NCBI GenBank assembly: GCA_029204225.1
Contig: CM055103.1
Coordinates: forward strand, 53,421,538 to 53,485,537
Direction: 5' to 3'
From: Diphasiastrum complanatum
Lineage: Eukaryota; Streptophyta; Lycopodiopsida; Lycopodiales; Lycopodiaceae
Length of the DNA: 64,000 bases
The notes under the pieces are model-generated. The model saw only the letters and a list, made by a program, of their open reading frames with translations, made no database searches and was not told where the DNA came from. This document shows, piece by piece, positions 55,272-64,000 of this stretch (within the stretch, counting starts at the first letter, position 1; each line of letters starts with the position of its first letter). Made by a program: the position numbers and the translations under genes.

Positions 55272-57857
55272 TGGAAGGAAGAGAAATCCAAGTTTTACAT
55301 CACCTTCTAAGGAGCCACACACAAGGTGCGCGTCACTGAGGCCGCACTTGCAACTATAGGAATCTCATCCAGTACGCACGCCTCACCCAATCACAAGCAC
55401 GCCAAACAGGCCATCAAGCCATACATTGACCTCACCAACGATCTGCATTCGACTAATGATGGCTACCTTCTGGAAGCCATCACTGAGCCTTCCATCCATG
55501 CCGCTGCCCAATTGTTGAATCATTTCCTGATGGTTGGCAACCTCAAGAAAGACCGCATCACATCCCAAGTCCTTCACAGGATAGTGGAGTCCCACATAAA
55601 GTTGGCCAGAGCCCCTCTTGAACCATATAACTCGTTCAAGACTATTTCTGGTGAGCTCAAGCGAGCTATTAAGGCCAATACAAAGCAGCAGTTCGCCGTT
55701 GGCTCTCTATTGTCCCTCTTAGCTGCTTCTCACTTACAAAACAGAATCCATGGCTTCCACCTGGATTTCGTGCTTTCATTTTATGAAGAAGCGCCGGCCG
55801 AGTCATATCATCAGGCCTCAAGTTCTCATAGTCGTCGTTGTCCACGCAACGAGATCATAATTCTTGACTCGCCTTCCGCGTCATGACGTCCTACTAGGCA
55901 TACCTCGTCAGCTGCGCTTCCACCCCCTGCTGCTGTTCACACTGAACTTCCCATTCCCCTCGCCTCTGATACCACCCTCGCCTCTGCTCCCATACAAGGA
56001 TAGTATGTGACCATTGGGCCTACCATTCCATCACAGCTGCCCAGGCTGCCTCACCCCCGCACACCAAAGCAACCTCACCCAACACACAGTTCTTCATGGA
56101 TATGTTCGATGATTCCGACCCCCTTGGGGCCACCGAAATCTTTGAAATGCCCCAGAGCCCAGCACCCTTTGAACCCCAATCCCCTGGAAGAGGATTCGGG
56201 CATATCCATGAAGCTACTGTTGGTGTCAAAGATGCCAGTCAGCAACCACCTACATAGGGTAGCCCAGCCACACTTCCGGTCGACACAGCTGTAAAGTCAC
56301 CGAAGCAGTTCGACGCTACGGTCCCTAAAGGGTTTGAAGACGAGGATATTTTTGAAGAAGAAGAGACCTTGACACCTATTCCACGCCTACCCAGGACAAT
56401 ACCATCAGGGTCTCCTGCTACGGCCACCTCCACGACTGTCGATTCTGGTGATGCGCTTAGGTTAGTTTCAAGCCTTGGGCAAGTGATCTAGTCTATGCTG
56501 GATAAGAAGAAGGAAATGGAACAGAGGATCTCTGATTTAGGATCCGAAAACACGCTGATCAGCCAAAAAATTGTCCAACTGGATCGAGAGGTGAAGATAG
56601 CCAAGCAACATGAAGAAAAGGCTGAAAGCGAAAAGACATTGGCCCAACAACAAGCTGATTGCTTGGAAACCTACATCAGCTCCCTATAAAATGCCCTGAC
56701 AACCGCACAGGATCAGGTAGATAAGGCAGTGCAAGATGCCAAGCAACAGGTGCAGCTGCTGAAGGGGCAATTACAAATGGCCGAACAAGATCGCACACGA
56801 CTTCAAGGTGAATTGGATGCGACCACCCTTGAGCGTGATGCATATCTGCAAACACAAATACCCGATCATCCGGTCACACCGACGGAGATTGCATATTTGT
56901 TCAAGAAAGTGGAAACATACAAAGTGGCCCTTCAGGGATTCCAAGGCCGCTTTGATAGGCTCAAAGGAGCAGCTTCAACCGAGTTGGCAAAGGCAAAAGA
57001 GATCATCAACGCCTATGAAAAAGCCGCCGCTCAAGTGTTGGAAGCCGGACCACAGATCTCCATCCCGGTCATGCCGCAATTCTCCCCTTCGTGCCAAGAA
57101 GCTGTACAGATGGATACAGGGGTTGATTCGAGTATGGACCAAGGGAGAGCTCCAGATCTAGCAGATCAACCGCCAACTATACCGGCAGTACAAGCGGGTC
57201 CATCCTCATCAAGGACAAGCCATTGATTCAGAAGGCCCATCAGCGTCGAGGACCAGATCCAGACCTTCTTACTTAAAGCAGCATCCACACGAGTCCTCGC
57301 GTGGTGGATGGGTTCTCAAATTTGAGACCTCCGAGATCGAGGCCGGCAAAGAATTGGATAAAATACCTGCACTGGGAGAGTAGCCGACATGGAGAATCAC
57401 GGTTTTTGAGAAAACTCCGGAATCAATTAGGAGTTACATCACCAGCCCTCGCCAATTGCGGGTAGGTCCTTATTACATGCCAATGTCGTGAAGACAAAAA
57501 TGGAAAGATTTGGGATTGGCTATGGATAAAATCACCATCAATACGTCCAATTGGCCAATCATCCACCAGACTTACAACTGGAATATCTCAGTGGATTTTC
57601 ACCGGGCCTTACAAGCATATCAGAGAGAGTATGTCCACTCTTAGGATCCAACGGTACGACAATTGGCAATGTTTGCAAAAGATCTAACTCTGTTGGCGTC
57701 AGTGGCAACCAATTGGGACGATTGTCTTCCTACCCTGGCATTTGATCCAAATAAGCCGATGGCCTCAGAGCAAATCAAAGATCAGCTGCCGATTGTTCGA
57801 TTGTATTTCCGTGCAGGTTTTGTCTACAAAACCTTCAGTTTGAAGGGCGAAGATTAA
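55272..57857 (+). pseudogene. Extra ORF region, copy 2 (function unknown)
   Basis: Homologous to 37189-40256. It opens within WKEEKSKFYITF, has one TAA, then KVRVTEAALATIGI, NDGYLLEAITEPSIHAAAQLL and LKKDRITSQVLHRIVES in an intact 186-codon frame (55326-55886). A Pro/Thr-rich linker follows (to about 56490), then a probable coiled coil in two frames (56495-56689 and 56729-57040; heptad-like Leu, Gln, Glu, Lys), a linker, and a broken C-terminal domain ending DQLPIVRLYFRA near 57815. The last about 70 residues present in copy 1 are missing. No membrane segment or enzyme motif was recognised. It directly precedes the leader of the next gag. Confidence 0.75.
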
Positions 57858-58648
57858 TTCCCAGCAGATTTTCAGAAGCATCAGAAAAACCACCAAAAAA
57901 CATAAAAAATTATCAAAACCCTAAAAAATACAAAACAAGAACCTTTGCCCAATTCACTGTGCTTAGATGTGATTCAGATCTATCTACTGCCAGGTCGGCG
58001 AAGAATAATACCAAAAATAGAAAGGTTTTCAGAGGATCAGTTGTCATATTGTCATATTTTTGCAAAAAAGTTGTTTTTTTGCAAAATTATCAGTATTACT
58101 TTTGATCCTTCGCCAGGACCTTCGTCGAGTTTTCAGAACATTCTATTTATATAAAAATACTATTTTTGAGTTCGACGAAGATTTATCTTGGTCAGATCAC
58201 AAAAAATCTTGATTTTTACCCTCGTCAAATCACAAAAACTGTATTTTCTTGTGTCAAAAATCTTCGTCCGGTTGTCCATAGTTTTATCTGTGTCAGATCT
58301 TCCATCTGGGAAGTCGGTGAAGGTTATTTTTCAAAAAATTGCCAGAAAAGTGTTCAGAGAGTTTTTATCCCAAAATACCACTGTTGGACCTTCGCCAGTC
58401 CTATTTCTAGTTTCTGATTTTCCAGATCAAGTCTCTGTCAAAATTTGGATCAGACCTGATATATTCTGAAATGGACTCTGAGAGATTTATCATTTTTGAG
58501 AAGTATCGATTGATAGAATTTTGGATAGTTTTTCATCATATAGAATCAGATTCTTGAAAAGTGGAATAGAGCTAGCAGATCTAATCTGAGATAGATTTTG
58601 AAAGAATCTATATCCAATCACATTATCAATTTGATCTAAATTTGTAAG
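57858..58648 (+). other. Leader of the second Tat-type element
   Basis: Non-coding stretch before gag with repeated CTTCGCC, CTTCGTC, GGCGAAG and GACGAAG motifs in both orientations. It is the counterpart of the D leader, but its short motif is different. No LTR or primer site lies between the extra ORF and this leader. Confidence 0.55.
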
Positions 58649-60214
58649 ATGGCTGAACCTGGAGCTACTCCTAGAGGTGCTCCACAGGAGGTCAATCCAA
58701 TTATTGTTAGAAGAGCACCCCAATTGGATCTACCCAAATATAATGGATTAACAGATCCAGTTAGATTTCTTCAGATCTATGCTGAACCTTGTGAGGTCTA
58801 TGGTGAGATTTATCCTCAAGATAAACTTAAGCTGTTTCCTATGGCCTGAATAGGCGCAACACAAGATTGGTACTATAACCAAGATGAAACTAAGCGTACA
58901 GATTGAGAGGTTCTTAAACGAGCCCTTATCACACGGTTCAAACCGCGGAAGTTTATGGAAGACCCTTTCCTACTTTTAAGTAAAATTAAAATGGAAAAGC
59001 GGGAAATGGTTTGAGATTACATTGAAAAGGTGAAACGTCTTAGATCTGAATGTGAGCCTGAGCTAATTAATGAAAATGCCATGATTATGTGGTTTTTGTC
59101 AGGTCTACCTAAACGGATCAGACGTGAACTGAAACGCTATAATGAGTACGCACTTTTGCAAAATGTGATGGACGATGCAATTCGGGAGGAGGATGAAGAT
59201 TCAAATGATGAGCCGAATGTCAGTATGTTGCCTTATACAGCAGGGCAGACTACTACGACATCCACCACTATTGCATCAACGAATGCCAATGCTACTGTAG
59301 AAATGATGCTCAATGAGTTCGAGAAACTTGGGAAGACCTAGCAGAAACAGATGGAAAAGTTGTAGTTGCAATTTGATGAGAAGATCAAAGCATTAAAAAA
59401 TTTTCACGGAGAAGTGAACAAGGAACCTGAGAAGTTTGCAAAGACTTTTCCTACAAGGGAAAATGTCTGGTGTTCTATTTGTACAAGAAATCACACAGTG
59501 AACGAGTGTCCTCAATTGAAAAAACGAATGGAAATAAGTGTTTGCCATATGTGTAATTCACCTAACCATGAGACTGCCTTTTGCAATTTCAACCCTCAAA
59601 TGATTCAACAACGGTATGCCCAGATGGGATATCGAGATCCATAGTATGGAGGCAATCCAGTAGCAAGACTACGACAATCTACTCTTGGATACCTGGAACG
59701 TCTAGCTTTGCCTGCCCCACCAAAGCACTCTGCTCCTCCTACCAATTTGATGGAACCAGAACCTTACGGAAGTGTTGAGCAATGGAGCTATGGTAATGAT
59801 CAGGAAGGTGGATCTTAAGAACAATATGCCATTTATGCTGCCGCTCAACAACAAACCTCGAGAAATTTGGCCAGAGCACCACTTGGATGCTTTGCATGTA
59901 GAGAAAATCACAGAGTTGCAGAATGCCCAAATAAAGGAAAATTTGTACCATTTTCTCGTGACTGTGGATATGGGCATTGCTATAAAGACCGCCCAGCAAG
60001 ACCGAAGCCACCACCAGCTACAACACTTGTAAATTTGATAACAATCAAGCAAGGATCAGTAGCTCATAATAAACCAAGTGCACCCTTGATAGTGGTCACC
60101 AGAGCACAAAAACGAAAAGAACCAGTAGTGGATTCATTACCTGCTGATTCTATACCATTGAATGATACACCAATAGCATCGGAAGTCTATCCAAATCTTA
60201 ATGCAGAAAAATGA
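58649..60214 (+). pseudogene. Tat-type gag with three zinc knuckles
   Basis: The gag core reads LPKYNGLTDPVRFLQIY, DWYYNQ, RFKPRKFMEDPF and MWFLSGLPKRIRREL. Three knuckle-like motifs follow: CSICTRNHTVNEC (about 59469), CHMCNSPNHETAFC (about 59542) and CFACRENHRVAEC (about 59889); the first and third have CX2CX3HX4C spacing. Stops include TAG at 59339 and 59363 where Gln is expected from context. Element D keeps the gag core but has lost this knuckle region. Confidence 0.88.
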
Positions 60215-60226
60215 AGATATCAAGAT

Positions 60227-61234
60227 ATGAGACAGTGGATTAAGCATCTGCAAGAAGAAGAAGAACTTGAAGCTGCTAAAGTAACAGCTGAAGTTCGGTC
60301 TTCACCATTGCAACCTCCAAGAAATTTACGTACGGATATGAATGATCAATTATATCATCATGAAGAACCCTTCAAGATGACTGAACTGGAAGCACTGCAT
60401 ACAGAATTACTCATGAATATTTTGTCTAGCAAGATCGATATCTCATTGGGAGAGCTCCTAAAGTTGGTGCCAAAAGCAAAAGAAATCTTAGCGAAAAAGT
60501 TAGCTCAAGAAGAATCAGAAGACCATCAGGAGCCGCTTTTTTGTGCTGGATTTGAAGAATCTAACGATGTACTACATGTTGGAGCAGCTCAGGAAAGTGA
60601 ACAAAAGAATATCACTCTGCCGATACAACATAGACAATTTTCCAAAGAAGCAGCCGTGATAGATGGCGGTTCAGGAGTTAACCTGATTTCTACAAAGCTA
60701 TGTACAAAATGGGGCCTTACAAAGATTAAGCCTGCTACTTTTGCTATTAAGCTAGCTGATCAAACGACGGTTCGTCCACGAGGAATGGTGGAAGATATAC
60801 CTGTCAGGATTGCAGGAGTACAGTTCATCATTACTTTCGTCGTGATGGACTTACCAGAAGCACCAAATGTCTACCGATTTCTCTTAGGACGTCCATGGTT
60901 ACAAGTTGCGCAAGTAGTTCATAACTGGGGTATCGGCAAAATCACTTTTAAAAATCGTGAACGTGTAGTTAAAATTGATCCTACGACTTGCACTATCAAG
61001 CCAGTGGTTCAAAAAGCGGATGACGATTCATCAACAACGGATCACACTTGTGATCGACCAGAGAAAAAATTGAGAGTTCACTACGATTCTCAAACGGATA
61101 CTGTCAATTGGAACGAAGCTCTTGCAACAATTCATTGTACAGCAGGATATATGTGTCAACAAGATATTCAATCAGAGATGAGCGAGATTTCCTTGTTAGA
61201 TCAAACTTTGGATACGCCATCACGTTTCCACTAA
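60227..61234 (+). CDS. Tat-type aspartic protease region
   Basis: A 335-codon open frame. After an acidic linker it reads AAVIDGGSGVNLISTKL (about 60652), the DGGSG form of the retroviral aspartic protease site seen in Tat/Athila elements, then KLADQTTVRPRG, FVVMDLPEAP and YRFLLGRPWLQ. It is the longest intact frame of this element and would cut the polyprotein. A second frame at 61108-61683 continues the linker toward RT with a Ser/Lys-rich end. Confidence 0.88.
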   Translation: MRQWIKHLQEEEELEAAKVTAEVRSSPLQPPRNLRTDMNDQLYHHEEPFKMTELEALHTELLMNILSSKIDISLGELLKLVPKAKEILAKKLAQEESEDHQEPLFCAGFEESNDVLHVGAAQESEQKNITLPIQHRQFSKEAAVIDGGSGVNLISTKLCTKWGLTKIKPATFAIKLADQTTVRPRGMVEDIPVRIAGVQFIITFVVMDLPEAPNVYRFLLGRPWLQVAQVVHNWGIGKITFKNRERVVKIDPTTCTIKPVVQKADDDSSTTDHTCDRPEKKLRVHYDSQTDTVNWNEALATIHCTAGYMCQQDIQSEMSEISLLDQTLDTPSRFH

Positions 61235-61949
61235 ATGTGCTGAATGTAGCCTGGATATCAACAGAACCTATATCAGATCCAATTGAGGATGATCTCATAC
61301 CAATGACCCATGCCTTAACTTATGATGGCAATGCAAAACTTACGGATGAACAGATTCTACATCATATGGATCCGACCAGATTTGGAGTGCGTAATGTTTC
61401 TGATGAACCAACAATCAAATCGCCCAAAGCAGTTATATTGAAGGGAGACATGATGACAGGTTCGATGACGAAGAAACAAGCAAAACAACATTATAATACG
61501 GTCCTAAAATGGGAAAATCCCCCTCAAAAGATCGATTTAAAAGAAGTGCCACCTCTATTGGATAAAGGCAAAGGAAAAGTCAAGAATGATTCTTCAAGTC
61601 AGATCTCTAGCAAGACATCATCGTCTAGGAAGTCTTCACCTAAGAAGAAAGATTTATCATCCCGAAAGTCACCACCTCCATGATCAATTCCTGCTAAGAA
61701 GACTAAACGAAGATCCAAGACAAGTTCTTTCGAAAAAGAACAAGCAAATGTAGTCCAGCATGATATGCCAGAGCATTTAAACGTTATACACTGGATGATG
61801 TGGTTATCATGTTACCTAAAGCACATCGTGAACCTGAAGAACACATGCCGGAATCTAAAGAGGTTTACGATGGCCCAGCTAGGACGCAGCCAATGAATCT
61901 TGCAGAACCAGGAGCAGAAAATATTGTACAAGTGGGATCACAACTTACT

Positions 61950-62840
61950 CCTGAATAGTATCAAGCACTCTGTTTGCTACTTATTAAGTATCAAGATTGT
62001 TTTGCATGGACTTATCAAGATTTGAAGGGTATTCCGACATCAGTCATTGAATATACCATACCTTTAGTACCTGATGTAGTACCAAAGGTTACAAAGTTCT
62101 ATCGCTGTAATCCTAATGTGGCAGATCTGATAAAGAAAGAACTTCAGAGATTGCTTGACGCCGATTTCATTTATGAGATCGAGCATACCGAATGGATTTC
62201 ACAGATTGTCATTGTTCCTAAGAAAAATGAGAAATTGCGAATCTGTGTGAATCTCAAAGCATTGAATAAAGTGACAGGGAAGAATCACTTTTCGTTACCT
62301 TTTACTGAAAGCATTTTGGATCGCCTTGCTGGAGCAGAAGCTTATAGTTTCCTGGATGGATTTAGTGGTTACAACCAGGTTAAGATTGCACCTGCCGATC
62401 GCCACAAAACTGCTTTTGCAATGGGGCACCTATGCTTACAAAGTAATGCCGTTTGGACTCTGTAATGCACCAAGTTCATTCCAAAGAGTAATGCAATTTG
62501 CCTTTAAAGATTATCTGCAGAAATTCCTTGAAATTTATTTGGATGACTTGGGAGTTCATAGTACAGATACAGACCACCTGGATCGATTGGAAAAAGTCTT
62601 TGAAAGATGTCGCAAATATTAGATTTCTCTAAATCCAGAAAAATGTCAGATATGGGTTTATCACGGAGTGTTGCTTGGACATGTGATATCAAGACATGGT
62701 ATTGCCACCGATTATTCTAAGATCAAAGTTATTGTGGAATTGCCTCCGTCAGCAACAATTCGAGGAGTTTATGTGTTTATGGGTCATGCGAACTACTATC
62801 GAATTTCTATTATCTTCTTTGCGGATTTAGCATGACCTAT
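61950..62840 (+). pseudogene. Tat-type reverse transcriptase
   Basis: Motifs: CFAWTYQDLKGI, VPKKNEKLRICVNLKALN, FSLPFTESILDRLAGAE, FLDGFSGYNQV, then after a frameshift near 62425 MPFGLCNAPSSFQRVM, the active site YLDD at 62536-62547, and LLGHVIS. A TAG at about 62620 and a TGA near 62835 also break it. Confidence 0.92.
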
Positions 62841-63459
62841 ATACAAATTAACTATTGTTCCCATTTGGACAGTAGAGGCATTAGAAGCCTTTGAAAAGTT
62901 AAAAAAAGCATTATCTTCAGCACCAATACTGCGTTCTCCAGACTGGACATTAGAGTTTCATGTTCATACGGATGTCTCAAAATACGCCATTGGATCAGTT
63001 TTGACGCAGCTAGTTGACTATAAGAAGGATTATCCTATACGATTTGCAAGCAGACAACTTACAGATCCAGAGAAGAATTATTCAACAACAGAACATGAAG
63101 CGCTAGCCATGATTTTTTCTGTGAAATTTTGTCACTATCTCATGGAAACACACTTTGCATTTTATACGGATCATCAATCATTACTTTACTTGGTAAATAA
63201 GACGTGTAATACTGGACATATTGCAAGATGGTTATTATTATTGACTGAATTTGACTTTCAAATTGTGGTCAGAAAGGGGAAGCAACATTATCTAGCTGAT
63301 CATGTTTCACAAATTGAATCCGCACCAGTTAATACTGAAGTGGATGATGAACTGCCATATGCTGCGTTGTTCTACGTTGAAGCGGTACCTGAGTGGGCGG
63401 CAGATATTGTGGAGTACCTGATGCTAGGACAACCAAATGACTCTTTGACAAAAGTATAG
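62840..63459 (+). pseudogene. Tat-type RNase H
   Basis: Reads EAFEKLKKALSSAPIL, FHVHTDVSKYAIGSVL, RFASRQLTDPEKNYSTTEHEAL and FYTDHQSLLYL, then the RNase H-integrase spacer. Catalytic Asp and Glu residues of RNase H are present. The frame ends with a TAG at 63457-63459. Confidence 0.9.
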
Positions 63460-64000
63460 AAAAGACAATTGATTCATAAGGCTCAACCTTATCAATTAAT
63501 TGCAGGACAATTGTATCGTCGTGGATCAGATAACATTTTACAAAGATGTGTTTTACCCCATGAAGTACCAGATCTAATCATGTTTTCACATGATGGCATG
63601 GGTGGAGGACACTTATCTACAGATATTACTGTTCGCAAACTTTTGCAATCTGGTTGTTGGTGGCCTACGCTTCATAAGGACATAGAAAATTTTATTCAGA
63701 CATGTGATATCTGCCAGCGAGCACGACGACCTACTCGACAGAATTATGAACCCCTACATCCAGTTTTATCACAAGCACCGTTTGAAAAATGGGGACTGGA
63801 TTATGTTGGTCCTATTCATCCCGCTGCTCAAGGATCTCAGGCCCGATACATTATCATCGCAACTGATTATATGTCCAAGTGGGTTGAAGCCAAAGCTGTC
63901 AAAGTAGCTGATGCAAAATCTACGGCCAAGTTTCTATATGAAAATATTATAATCAGATTTGGATGTCCGATCGAAATTGTCAGTGATCGGGGTACACACT
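63460..64000 (+). pseudogene. Tat-type integrase, cut by window edge
   Basis: The zinc domain has SHDGMGGGHLS and CDICQRARR. The core starts KWGLDYVGPI (first catalytic Asp), then DYMSKWVEA, TAKFLYENI, FGCPIEIVSDRGTH (second Asp). It matches element D at 35515-35640 and continues beyond the window. Confidence 0.92.

Overview
This looks like nuclear DNA of a large-genome land plant. The evidence is a spliced nuclear gene with very long introns, a plant-type mTERF gene, dense Ty1/copia and Ty3/gypsy LTR retrotransposons with plant tRNA primer sites, many long (CT)n tracts, and a decayed copy of plastid ndhD. Multi-kilobase, retroelement-filled introns suggest a fern or gymnosperm rather than a compact angiosperm, but that is inference. 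No prokaryotic feature is present.

Host genes. (1) Positions 1-24368, minus strand: a split gene for the mitochondrial zinc metalloprotease ATP23. Exons are at 24263-24368, 23517-23638, 5276-5413 and 1-75, the last running off the left edge. Introns are 624 bp, 18,103 bp and 5,200 bp, and the two long ones are packed with retroelements. (2) Positions 43739-44752, plus strand: an intact, apparently single-exon mTERF-repeat gene closest to plant mTERF6.

Retroelement layout. Intron 3 of ATP23 (76-5275) holds a (CT)n tract, a minus-strand gypsy pol relic (756-2470), a copia gag relic and an LTR of about 1.1 kb (3034-4161). Intron 2 (5414-23516) holds a three-layer nest. A minus-strand copia has its 3' LTR at 7188-7527, pol at 7556-9910, and its primer site and 5' LTR at 18871-19160. 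Gypsy element C (10290-18637) sits inside it with 5-bp duplication GATTG. Very young chromodomain element B (10686-14082) sits inside the 5' LTR of C, with duplication GGGTG and LTRs differing at one base in 358. Further copia pieces follow at 19300-20900. Upstream of ATP23 lies a plastid ndhD fragment (25058-25560), then two copia relics (29258-30360 and 30365-32304).

The latter is cut by element D (32305-about 40500), a Tat/Athila-type gypsy element with a tRNA-Asp/Asn-type primer site. D lacks protease, RT and RNase H, but carries a TATA-preceded extra ORF region (37189-40256) after integrase. A copia deletion derivative (40500-43157) abuts mTERF6. After a gene-poor AT-rich stretch come an LTR (53083-53946), a copia RNase H relic, a second copy of the extra ORF region (55272-57857), and a more complete but decayed Tat-type gag-pol (58649 to the right edge).

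Most interesting: the conserved coiled-coil extra ORF shared by the two Tat-type elements, with its own TATA-like promoter in D; the recent mobilisation of an element lacking reverse transcriptase; and an ATP23 intron built from datable nested insertions.
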